Assembly (NCBI GenBank): GCA_030770535.1
Contig: JASVEC010000160.1
Coordinates: 1-38,906, forward strand
Length of the DNA: 38,906 bases
Source of the DNA: Batkoa obscura
Lineage: Eukaryota; Entomophthoromycota; Entomophthoromycetes; Entomophthorales; Batkoaceae
Direction of reading: 5' to 3'
The stretch's first letter is position 1; every line of letters starts with the position of its first letter. A model generated the notes under the pieces. It had not been told where the DNA came from, did no database searches, and was given only the letters and a program-made list of their open reading frames with translations. This document shows, in pieces, positions 29,425 through 38,627 of this stretch. The translations under genes and the position numbers were made by a program.

Positions 29425-29523
29425 TGGGGTTATGTTTTTGTGTTTAAGAATTTTACTAACAATCTTTCCACTCAAATAGCGCTTAAAAGATAGAAAAAGT
29501 GATGAAGTCAAAAAACACTCCCA
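29425..29523 (-). mobile_element. MITE copy m (~99 bp)
   Basis: Starts TGGGGTTATGTTTTTGTG, core CCACTCAAATAGCGCTTAAA, ends AAACACTCCCA. The flanks are AA on both sides, not TA. Confidence 0.88.
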
Positions 29524-29862
29524 AATTGTATTAAAAAACATCACTGATTAAACCGACAGCCAAATAACGCTTTTCAATATAGTGTTAGTTTTTAATTTTC
29601 TGAACAGCCTTTTCAAACCAAAAAAGTATACAATGTTTTGTTGTTCTTAATTGTAAAATAGAGTCAATTAATTTATAGTGAAAGTAAAAAACTTTAGATA
29701 GAAAAGAACTCTTTATTAAAATTTTAAAAAGCAAACTACTATTTAGCCTACAGCCTACTTTGCACAAATTAAAAAGTCAGATTACTTAGAAATTGCCTTA
29801 TAATATTAAACCTATCAAAAATTACAATGAGTATAATAGTTTATCAATTTCAATACAGACTA
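29524..29862. other. Spacer, no gene supported
   Basis: A 60-codon minus-strand frame (29585-29767) has no recognisable motif and is probably chance. Confidence 0.4.
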
Positions 29863-29959
29863 TGGGAGTGCTTTTGTGACTTCATCATTTTTTCCATTTT
29901 TAAGCACCATTTGTGGAAAATTTGTTAATAAAACTCTTGAACACAAAAACACATCTCTT
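29863..29959 (+). mobile_element. MITE copy n (~97 bp)
   Basis: TA flanks (29861-29862, 29960-29961). Starts TGGGAGTGCTTTTGTGACTTC, core TTTTTAAGCACCATTTGTGG, ends AAACACATCTCTT. Confidence 0.83.
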
Positions 29960-30030
29960 TATGAAACCCAAGAAAATTGGTAAATATCAGCTAATTATAT
30001 ATACTTGCACATTACTAAGATAAATAGTAA

Positions 30031-30104
30031 GCTCGTATGGCGCAATTGGCTAGCGCGTTCGACTGTTAATCGAGAGGTTGCTGGTTCGATCCCAGCTATG
30101 AGCG
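30031..30104 (+). tRNA. tRNA-Asn(GUU): tRNA-Asn (anticodon GUU)
   Basis: Complete intronless 74-nt cloverleaf. The acceptor GCTCGTA pairs with TATGAGC and the discriminator is G. The D arm is GCGC...GCGC, the anticodon loop CTGTTAA (GTT), and the T arm GCTGG-TTCGATC-CCAGC. As an ANN-reading tRNA it is expected to carry t6A37/ct6A37, making it a substrate class of the TCD enzyme encoded about 4 kb away. Confidence 0.97.
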
Positions 30105-30458
30105 TCTACTAAATGTAGTTGCTACTATTTTAAAAATGTTTTGTTAAATGTGTAAACTTTAAGAACGGTAAAAGTCTGCTGAATTTGCTATTATTTAAAT
30201 TCAGCTATAAATCAAAAACGTTCAATTATAAGCTGTTTTGATGCTTTTTAATAAAGTCTTTTACAAAAATACTTAATAAATCAAATAAATAGTAATACAC
30301 ATTTTAGTTATAATATTTTTTATAAAATGTGAAGCAATTCAACTGAAAATAAGCAAAAAACTATTGAATCCGACTGGAAAACCCTGCAATTATAAATATT
30401 CAATAAAATTTTGCTTGTAATGAATAGCAGCCATTAAACTGCAACAACAAAAATTATA
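30105..30458. other. Spacer between the tRNA genes
   Basis: AT-rich with no gene. A CTTTAAGAACGG patch follows the tRNA-Asn by about 50 bp. No clear T-run terminator directly after tRNA-Asn beyond TTTT near 30130. Confidence 0.4.
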
Positions 30459-30541
30459 TGATCAGGATGGGATTCGAACCCACGCCTCCGAAGAGACCGC
30501 GGCCTTAACACGGCGCCTTAGACCAACTCGGCCACCTGATC
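30459..30541 (-). tRNA. tRNA-Leu(AAG): tRNA-Leu (anticodon AAG)
   Basis: Complete 83-nt class II tRNA on the minus strand. The acceptor GATCAGG pairs with CCTGATC and the discriminator is A. The D arm is GCCGAGTTGGTCTAAGGC, the anticodon stem-loop CCGTG-TTAAGGC-CGCGG with anticodon AAG, and the extra arm TCTCTTCGGAG. The T loop is TTCGAAT. No intron. Confidence 0.97.
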
Positions 30542-31143
30542 CTTTTATCTATTTAATAAAATAATACTATATTATTGATTTTGTTTTTAATCAAATTATT
30601 AAATCTTATTAAAGCTAGTATCTTTTATATTTGAGATAGTTTAAATGTATTTTATATAATACGTGCTTTTTCAAAAGTTTTAATACAATAGAATAAATTC
30701 TAAGTATAAGTTTATATTTAAAGTTTGAAGTTTATTATTATTCATCCAAGTGGTTGTAATATTTATTGTCAAGTCACTAACATTATTTAAAAGAACTCAT
30801 AAGGATCAATAATTTTAATAAACTAAAAAATATCCTTATATTGTGAATCATTTTAACTAAATTTACTTCTATATCATTTGTTTCAGTATATAGGTCTAAT
30901 ATGACAACTCCATATTGAATTAAAGGTTGTTAAATTAATAGTAAATTAATTATTTTAATTGGTTATTCATATTTCAAAATTCAATAACTTCCAAATCCAA
31001 AAATTAAGCATATAATATGAAACTCCACTTGAGTTCATTGTTGTTACATTTTGTTCATATTATTTAATTTGAATAGCTGCCCATAATAGTATTATTTAAG
31101 AATTATAGTTCAAAGCTTCGGAACCTTTTGATAAAATAGCATA
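30542..31143. other. Spacer upstream of tRNA-Leu, no gene seen
   Basis: AT-rich and without coding signal up to MITE o. Confidence 0.4.
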
Positions 31144-31244
31144 TGGGAATGTGTTTTTGTATTCAAGAATTTTACTAACAATTTTTCCACTCAAATAGCG
31201 TTTAAAAGATGGAAAAAATGCTGAAGCTAAAAGAAACATCACCA
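31144..31244 (-). mobile_element. MITE copy o (~101 bp)
   Basis: TA flanks (31142-31143, 31245-31246). Starts TGGGAATGTGTTTTTGTA, core CCACTCAAATAGCGTTTAAA, ends AGAAACATCACCA. Confidence 0.88.
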
Positions 31245-32125
31245 TATCGTCCAGAAAACACTTTATGAAATCGAGTTATAATCCTAACCAAAGGGCTAAA
31301 GCTAACGCTTTAGCTCTAAAATAAGGTCAAGAAATATGCTATATAATTGATCTAAAAATTCAATATACATATTCTTATTAAAGTTCTTTATTCGTTTATT
31401 TCTATTACTAAATTGAGTGTTACAATTCTTTATTTCCTTTGATTTATATATTAACCTACTTGTTATACTCCATTTAGTTATTACTTTATCTTTAAAAAAA
31501 TAATTATAGAATATATATATCTAATATATAAAAATAACGATTAATGGGGGATAAGCAGATAATCTTCGTTGTCTTGTTAATATGAAATTAATGAATTTTT
31601 ATGTCATAATTAAGATCCGGATTAATTTATTGTTTATAATCTAAAACTACAAGATACTCCATATAGTAAAGTCAAAACTACTCACTATGAATTAAAAATT
31701 AAAATAAAACTTAGTTTTACTAAGATGATAAGGAGATTGAAGGTATATTTATAACATCAATATATGAAGTATGAAATTGACATGCATTATTTGAATTTAA
31801 AATATTTAGGTAAGTTGTTTTGTTTTTGTATTGATACTGCTGCTTTATTATCATTTTCTTAATTATATATAACTAAAATTAAATGGGGATAAAGCTGTAT
31901 TTAATTTAGTTATTAATGTATAGATTATCTAAAAATAAAAAATCGAGAATTCAGAGGTCAGCTGAAATAAATAGATTCAGTGCACTTAGAAATAATTAAC
32001 AAATTAAGATATTAATATCACATTAAACAAAAGCTCATAGCTTTGGTAAATTGTACTCATAAAACACAGCATTATAAATCAATTAAATCTGACGCTTTTT
32101 ATTTTTATTTTTAATAATTAATATC
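31245..32125. other. Upstream region of the first plus-strand receptor, no gene seen
   Basis: Holds an imperfect stem-loop at 31292-31317 (GCTAAAGC-TAAC-GCTTTAGC core) and otherwise AT-rich sequence. Confidence 0.4.
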
Positions 32126-33163
32126 ATGATTTTATCAATAGGACAAAGTATACAGGTGGTGGTGGCAGTTATAGGATTATTCTTAAATGTAATAGTTGGA
32201 CTTGTTGTTAGTATTGGCTTAGGTTTGAAATCAACTGATTTAATATTAATCTTCATTATTGCTCTTCTTGATTCTTATTATTACCTTCATAACATAGTGA
32301 GAATGATCTTAATAGGAGTTGAATATTTAGTGGTAGACTCAAACAGATTAAACCCAGATCCTTCATGGTGGTGCCCTTTTGATGCTACAATTGATATGTC
32401 GCTTTATCTAGCTTGTATTGAATTAGTGGCCATCCTTAGTTTTATGCGATATTTAAGTATTTGTAGGAAAAAGAATCTGAGTCCCATTGTTTGGTATTCT
32501 ATTGCTGCATTCTCTTTTTGTACCAATTTCATTTTTTCTTTAGTTTATATTGGTAATGGGTATTATAAGTGGTCTGTTACTGAATTAGTATGCGTTACAG
32601 GAAATGACCCTGAATCTACTAATGTTGGTTACATTCGCTACTATAATTTTTGGTTCACTAGTTACACCGTACGGTCTTTTATTTCCCTTGTTATTATAGC
32701 ATTTTCTTATTTCAACATGACTACTGTTTATTATGAGAAATTATCTTCATCAGGAGATATACTAATGAAAAACCAACTTAAATCTAAAGATGAAGACTTC
32801 AAGCCTCAGCATACTTCGCAATATTTCAATACAAGTGGGATAGAAAATTATAATGTGCAAAGGAACCAAATTTATAAGCAAAAATGGTTCACAGTCCTAA
32901 AATTAATGGGTGCGATTCTTGCTTATTCTATTTGTTTAATTCCAGATATCACTTTTAACATCATTAGGTTGCTTCCAGATAGCTTCCCATACACAAACAT
33001 AACTACCGACGTATTCACAGCATCCAACTTACTTTTAAGTTGTTATGGGTTGGTTAATTCGCTTTTTGTATTACTTTCACATGATCCTTCTAAGCGATAT
33101 CTCGCTTTTAAATTAGAATGTTTTGTCAATAACGTTAAAGGATGCCTTGGTTTTGATTGTTGA
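32126..33163 (+). CDS. Family A GPCR-like receptor, plus-strand clade (copy 1)
   Basis: 345 residues, intronless, starting MILSIGQSIQ with about 8 residues before helix 1. Asn21 in helix 1 (FLNVIVG), Asp49 in helix 2, and PSWWC with Cys83 at the top of helix 3. Glu99 and Arg108 lie in IELVAILSFMRY, and the loop-2 Cys is 156 (ELVCV). Helix 6 is SICLIPD and helix 7 reads LVNSLFVLLSHDPSKRY. The HDPSKRY junction and WWC distinguish this clade from the minus-strand one. Loop 3 is shorter. No NPxxY proline, and Met instead of Asp/Glu in the DRY position. Tandem with two related genes in the same orientation. Confidence 0.88.
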   Translation: MILSIGQSIQVVVAVIGLFLNVIVGLVVSIGLGLKSTDLILIFIIALLDSYYYLHNIVRMILIGVEYLVVDSNRLNPDPSWWCPFDATIDMSLYLACIELVAILSFMRYLSICRKKNLSPIVWYSIAAFSFCTNFIFSLVYIGNGYYKWSVTELVCVTGNDPESTNVGYIRYYNFWFTSYTVRSFISLVIIAFSYFNMTTVYYEKLSSSGDILMKNQLKSKDEDFKPQHTSQYFNTSGIENYNVQRNQIYKQKWFTVLKLMGAILAYSICLIPDITFNIIRLLPDSFPYTNITTDVFTASNLLLSCYGLVNSLFVLLSHDPSKRYLAFKLECFVNNVKGCLGFDC

Positions 33164-34441
33164 AAGTTTAAAATAAAAGTATTAGATATGTCTTCTATCT
33201 ACATATTATTTGTAATTGTTTAGACATTATTGAAGTTGATTTGGGTAAATTAAGAAATCACGTGTTTATATAGCTCAAAGATTTATACATGTGATGTTAT
33301 AGCTCAGGTTCTCATTTTACATCAAGTAAAATAAAGTAGTGCTATATCACTCATGAAAGAAACATTTATTCATAAAGCTTCCATGGTTATAAAATCTAGT
33401 ACTTTGGTTCTATTAATTAAAGAAGCATCCTTATAATAAGGCTATTTTTCCATGTATATTATTCATTTTGAACAAAAATATGCAAATGCTAACTTATAGT
33501 AATTATGCAATATAAAAACCATGAATAGCTTTGGCTCACCAAAAAAATTTAATTATTCTAAATTGTTATAATAACTATAATTTTAAAGTCATCCCATGAT
33601 AAATGTATTTTGGATAAAACCGGATTTAGCGCCTTTATTACCATAATTATTCAATCTATATAAACACAAAGTATTGACGTTTTACATCTTTGTTTTTACT
33701 ATACTCAAAATAAGCTAAAACACCTTTTAGAAGCACCATGCACTATTATACATTTCATATACAGAATATTTTCTTTGTAACTAGACATTCAAGCTAGTGT
33801 ATTTTAATTTTTGCCACTTTAAACCACCACCAAAAGCTGTTCTATTTTATCAAACCAATGATAGTATAATATTAAATTTATCTTGAGATACAATTTGCTT
33901 CAGGATACCTTAACAAAATGGCCTTTATTTAGGCAAATCGTAAATTTTCGTAATCTAATAGTTTACGCAACTACTAATAATATACATAGTTTAAAATTTA
34001 ATAAAGTATTTAGTATAAACTTTTACATATGTATATTAATTTACACTTATCTAATGCCATTCGAAATAGCTTTGGTAAGTCACCCAGTTATACAAAATAT
34101 GAAGGTCTAAAATCCGCTATTTACGCCCAATATGAGGATACCTTTTAAACTTTAATTGTGTAGCAGTTTACCGCTCATTTTAAAACATAAAAATAGAGAA
34201 CTAAGCTACTATCCACTATAGATAACAAATCATTGATTATAAAAACTACTGGTAATTGATACACAATTAAAGTTAAAGAGCTGGAGAATAAATAATATGA
34301 ATATGAAACTGAGTTATGATATAAAAAGAATAAAGTGTAAATAAAAACCACGAATATTTTTTTGTTTTTACTTGTTTTACTACATTTGAATATCACAATT
34401 AAAACTCACCTGGCCTATTAATATTCAACTCAAAGCTCTAA
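33164..34441. other. Spacer between plus-strand receptors, no gene seen
   Basis: About 1.3 kb, AT-rich. Small frames (33883-34110 plus; 34175-34396 minus) lack motifs. Unlike the minus-strand array I see no partner-family traces or MITEs. Confidence 0.45.
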
Positions 34442-35488
34442 ATGATATTGACTACAGGACAGTGCTTACAGTTAGCTATAGCAATAATAGGACTTGTTTT
34501 AAATATAGCGGTGGGCCTTGTTGTTGGCTTTGGTTTAAAATTAAAGAGCCCAGATTTAAAGCTAATGCTAGTTATGTCAATATTGGACACTTATTATTAT
34601 ATTCATAATATAGTGAGGATAAGTTTAATAAGTTTGGAATATTTAATGGTTGACACGATAGATTTAAATCCTGCACCACTGTGGTGGTGTCGTTTTGATG
34701 CTACCATTGATATGGCGTTGTATTTAGTATGTATTGAATTGGTAGCCACCCTTAGCTTTATGCGCTATTTAAACATATGTAGGAAGGTAGATATAAAGCC
34801 AACTAGATGGTATTTAATTGGGCTCTTTTCTTTTATTTCCAATTTTTCGTTCTCGTTGATATATATTTATAATGGTTATTACAAATGGTCGTCAACAAAG
34901 TTGGTTTGCATTGTTGCTGAAAATCCCAATAACAATTTAACCTTTAAAAATTACTATTACTTTTGGGTATCAAACTATCTATTTCGTTCTTTATTATCAC
35001 TCCTTATCATTTCTTTTACTTACTTCAGCATGACAAAAAAATATTTTGAGATAATATCATTAAGAGATGGTTTGTTTAAAGCTCAAGGGAGTTATAGTAC
35101 TGAAAGATTAAGCCATATACATGATAGTTCTCAATATTTACATACAGGTGTAAATGAAACCTATAGCTTGAAAGGTCCAAATTTATTTAAGCAAAAATTA
35201 TTTACAATAATGAAGCTTTTCGGCGCTATATTTGCTTACACCATATGTATTACACCAGATATTGTCCTAAATATACTAAGTCTTCTTCCAGGTGGGTTGG
35301 AGGGTTTTGGTGTAGATATTAGTCTTTCTGTATTTTCTAACCTTTTGTTAAGTTGCTATGGAATAATCAATGCTTTGTTTGTTTTGCTTTCCCATGATCC
35401 CTCAAAGCGATATATTTATAATCAAATAGAGTACTTTGTGAAAGGCACCAAATCCTACAATAACCATCAGACTTTGATTCATCAATAG
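34442..35488 (+). CDS. Family A GPCR-like receptor, plus-strand clade (copy 2)
   Basis: 348 residues, intronless, starting MILTTGQCLQ, the closest paralogue of the preceding receptor. Shared blocks are DATIDMxLYLxCIELVA, LSFMRYL-ICRK and LLSHDPSKRY. Cys83 (LWWC), Glu99, Arg108 and the loop-2 Cys (KLVCIV) are present. Helix 6 reads TICITPD, so the CWxP position is CITP. The tail beyond helix 7 is about 30 residues, Asn/His-rich at the end. Loop 3 differs most between the two, as expected for diversifying duplicates. Role inferred only as a membrane receptor. Confidence 0.88.
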   Translation: MILTTGQCLQLAIAIIGLVLNIAVGLVVGFGLKLKSPDLKLMLVMSILDTYYYIHNIVRISLISLEYLMVDTIDLNPAPLWWCRFDATIDMALYLVCIELVATLSFMRYLNICRKVDIKPTRWYLIGLFSFISNFSFSLIYIYNGYYKWSSTKLVCIVAENPNNNLTFKNYYYFWVSNYLFRSLLSLLIISFTYFSMTKKYFEIISLRDGLFKAQGSYSTERLSHIHDSSQYLHTGVNETYSLKGPNLFKQKLFTIMKLFGAIFAYTICITPDIVLNILSLLPGGLEGFGVDISLSVFSNLLLSCYGIINALFVLLSHDPSKRYIYNQIEYFVKGTKSYNNHQTLIHQ

Positions 35489-36644
35489 GCTATTGTATAT
35501 TAATTTAAAATTTTAGTATTAGAACTTCAGAAAGTTTAATTAATTCAAATATACTATAAATCACAAATAAAATTACACATATCTTCTTGATTTAAAACTT
35601 TGAAATATCTACTCATCATAGCCATTAGTTTTATGTTATATACTATATATATTCCATATAGCTAATTAAAAAGCACTTTTAATCAAATATTCAAAGATAT
35701 ATAATGAGAAGGATATGGTGATATAGAAAAGCGGTAAAGCCTATTTACAACGATGTTGGGCTATAAAAGTAATGCAAGTGTTATTTTGATAAATATTAAC
35801 GTTAAATTTAACCCACATTCTATCAACTATTGTTAATATTCTGTTTACTAATAGAATATATTACCTGAATATGGCAATGTTTGTTGTTAACAGCGTGCTT
35901 TTTTATTACCGTAGAGTGTATTATATTATCCTGATTTTTGAGATAGAGATTAGACAAAATGAATATTTAGTAAATATTCAACAAGTTTAATGTAATTCTA
36001 AATTATTTACTCAAATTTTTTGATTGAAATATGGGATAAGATTCATTCCGAAATTTTTTTATTTAGTGTTCTTGTTCACTTTTAATGCAGTATAAAATTC
36101 AGAAGAAATCAGTTAAATACTAAAACAAAAAGGCATTCATATATAATTGCAATGTTAAAATTAATTCATTAATTATTAATCATTTTAAATTTTCGTATAT
36201 TCTTAAGCATTTAATAATCCCAACAAATAAATAAATAAAAATAAAAACATAATACTACTTATAGAATATAACCCATTATTTTTTATAGTATTGCATCTTC
36301 AGCTGTGGTTATTTTCGTTTCAGTTTAATAATAAATTAGTCATTTCCATATATTTGTTTATTTTCTAGATAAATCTCAAGTGGTAAGGATATAAAATTGT
36401 AATAGAGATAAATTTTTACAGCAAAAATATATTTGTCTTTGAACAAAGTAAACCATTATTCATTCAGATAAGAATTTGGTTTTTTTTAGTATAAAAAATA
36501 ACCATGCATATAGGATTGCCTTATAGTTTATTATATATTAGCCCAGCTATGACTCAAAAGCTATAAGCATGTACTTTAGTAATAACTTAAGTGTATTTAG
36601 ATCCAAAATTGACTCTTGGCTAAACGAAGGTAACAATCCTGAAA
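35489..36644. other. Long spacer, no gene seen
   Basis: AT-rich DNA without a sustained frame or a family repeat. Confidence 0.4.
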
Positions 36645-36715
36645 GCAACCACATCAGGGTATCTTTAAAGCTGTATTTTAAGCACAATGCCTTAGACTAC
36701 TTGGTCGAGTTTACT
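36645..36715 (-). pseudogene. tRNA-Leu-like relic (anticodon position TAA)
   Basis: On the minus strand a D-arm-like block (AGTAGTCTAAGGC, about 36689-36701) is followed by an anticodon-like stem-loop TTGTG-CTTAAAA-TACAG with TAA at the anticodon position. The D stem has a mismatch, and no proper T arm (GGTTCGA) or acceptor pairing is evident. Probably a decayed tRNA gene or a tRNA-derived repeat. A chance match is possible. Confidence 0.35.
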
Positions 36716-36938
36716 TTTTAATTATGAAGATAGGACTTAGATTTCAAAAAAATACTATAGCAAAAAATGGTTAAATCTGTACTTAAATTTTATATCAAAA
36801 ATAATATAATGAATTTTATCTACAAACTAAAGGGCGGAGACTAAAAACATAGCTATAAACTGGATCTATCCACTAATTTATACATACTTTTCTTAACTAG
36901 AGTTTTTATAATTCTATTACATAGAACTTTCAAACATA
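36716..36938. other. Spacer, no gene seen
   Basis: AT-rich sequence up to MITE p. Confidence 0.4.
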
Positions 36939-37038
36939 TGGGGGTGTTTTTTTGATTTCCTCACTTTTTCTATCTTTTAAGCACTATTTGAGCGAAAAAT
37001 TCATTAGTAAAATTCTTAAACATAAAAATACATCCTCG
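36939..37038 (+). mobile_element. MITE copy p (~100 bp)
   Basis: TA flanks (36937-36938, 37039-37040). Starts TGGGGGTGTTTTTTTGATTTC, core AAGCACTATTTGAGCGAAAAA, ends AAAAATACATCCTCG. The 84-codon plus frame at 36952-37206 arises from it. Confidence 0.89.
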
Positions 37039-37598
37039 TATTTTTGTGATAACATAATCATAACAATGATACTTTATAACTATTTTTTGAGGCTGTCAAT
37101 TCATCATAAAAACCATGATCCTTTAGATGGTGTTCTCGTTATACAAATATATAGACTCGTGGATTCTTTAAAGCGCCATATTTCTAGAATAGTAATTGTT
37201 GGTTAAAACAATAACATTGAATATAATATTACATATTTTTAATAAAGTTATGTCGCTGAAACTTTTTATTTTTGTTAAATTCACCAATAAAAAAGTGGCT
37301 CGATAGTACTTAAAAAGAATTGAAAAGAACACTATCTTAAGAAGAGGAATAAGAGGCAGGTGACAAAGCAAAAATATATTATAAACGGACATAATCTATA
37401 GATTATTGCAAAAAAAGGAAGACACTTAATTCAAAGAGGCATATTTAAAATAAGAAAATTAATAGAATAGCATATTTGTGATTTAAATAAAGGGTAATTT
37501 TAAACTTTAATTCATTTTTGATGAATATATAAAGGAAACTTCAGATTTTTTGTTAAACAATTTTTAGATTAATTTATTTTTAACTATTTAATTTAAAA
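37039..37598. other. Upstream region of the last receptor, no gene seen
   Basis: No convincing gene. Two overlapping small frames on opposite strands show no motif. Confidence 0.4.
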
Positions 37599-38627
37599 AT
37601 GGAGATGCTTAGTGGTCAGATAGCAATGATAATAGCCTCAGTTATTGGGCTAGTTCTAAACTTATTAGTAGGAGCGATTGTCACTATTGGTTTACAATTA
37701 AAAAGTATCGACTTAAAAATGATAGCGATCATTTCACTCACCGATATCATTTTTTATTTTTGGAATATACTAAGGGTTATTCTTAACAGTACAAATTTAG
37801 TACCAATAGCATTTGATATTTTACACCAAACCCCTACCTGGTGGTGCCCGTTAGATTTTGTTATTACTATGACCTGCTTAGGCACGTCAGTGGAATTAGT
37901 TGCAATTCTAGGGCTGATTCGCTATACAAAAATTTGTTGCCAAAAGGAATTACCTTCATACGTCTGGTATGGTCTAGTAGTTTTGTCATTTTCGCTATCG
38001 ATAGCCTTAGCGTTAGGAAATGAATATTATGGGTACTATTTTTGGTCAAGGACTCAAATGTTTTGCTTGGTAGCGATAAATACTAATATAGCAGATGGAT
38101 TGTTAAATTACCAATATTATTTGATTTTTTATTGTTTTTATGCTATTAGAAGTATTATTGCTTTAGTTATTATTGCATTTTGCTATTTCAAAGTTACTAC
38201 TGTCTATCGCCAAGCCCTTAAATCAACAATAACTATTAATTTGAAGAAGAAAACTCAATTATCTGACAGTATAATTAATCAAAATAATGATTCGGAATTC
38301 ATTCCAAGTAAAGATAGCGTAGAAACATTTGAAAGTGAAAGTCCGGAAGAAACTGCAATAATGCATCGCAGCCACAATCTAAAAATAAATCGTAATTTTG
38401 CTACTATTAAAATGATGAGTGCGAGTTTAGCATATATGATTTGCTTGTTACCTGATGTTATCCTTACTATTCTTGATCTTGGTTTTGATTCATACCCTGG
38501 CCCTTCTGTAGCGACTGCTTCTAATGTCTTACTTTGTTTTACAGGAGTAGTGTCTGCTCTCTTTGTCCTCTTATCTCATGCTCCTTCACGAGAATATCTT
38601 GTGAGACATGTTAGATCAATGTTTTAG
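37599..38627 (+). CDS. Family A GPCR-like receptor, plus-strand clade (copy 3)
   Basis: 342 residues, intronless, starting MEMLSGQIAM. The most divergent of the plus-strand trio: Asn21 in helix 1, Asp49 in helix 2, PTWWC with Cys83, and SVELVAILGLIRYTKIC (Glu99, Arg108). The IRYxKIC string is shared with the minus-strand clade, placing it somewhat between the two. Loop-2 Cys in QMFCLV. Helix 6 has MICLLPD. Helix 7 reads VVSALFVLLSHAPSREYL, so Asn of copies 1 and 2 is Ser. Loop 3 is acidic (SEFIPSKDSVETFESESPEE), unlike the other receptors. Intact. Confidence 0.88.
   Translation: MEMLSGQIAMIIASVIGLVLNLLVGAIVTIGLQLKSIDLKMIAIISLTDIIFYFWNILRVILNSTNLVPIAFDILHQTPTWWCPLDFVITMTCLGTSVELVAILGLIRYTKICCQKELPSYVWYGLVVLSFSLSIALALGNEYYGYYFWSRTQMFCLVAINTNIADGLLNYQYYLIFYCFYAIRSIIALVIIAFCYFKVTTVYRQALKSTITINLKKKTQLSDSIINQNNDSEFIPSKDSVETFESESPEETAIMHRSHNLKINRNFATIKMMSASLAYMICLLPDVILTILDLGFDSYPGPSVATASNVLLCFTGVVSALFVLLSHAPSREYLVRHVRSMF

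Noticed and set aside
31292-31317. Stem-loop with GCTAAAGC/GCTTTAGC arms
   Set aside because: Real but short and isolated, with no adjacent gene or T-run that would give it a role.
33883-34396. Small frames between the plus-strand receptors
   Set aside because: No motif or conservation with other spacers. One is AT-rich hydrophobic noise.
2435-37038. CRISPR-like array from the recurrent ~100-bp elements
   Set aside because: The copies are dispersed, in both orientations, with inverted termini and mostly TA flanks. They are MITEs in a eukaryotic setting.
36952-37206. 84-codon plus-strand frame
   Set aside because: Starts inside MITE p and runs into spacer. A comparable frame over MITE g (16340-16531) has the same cause.
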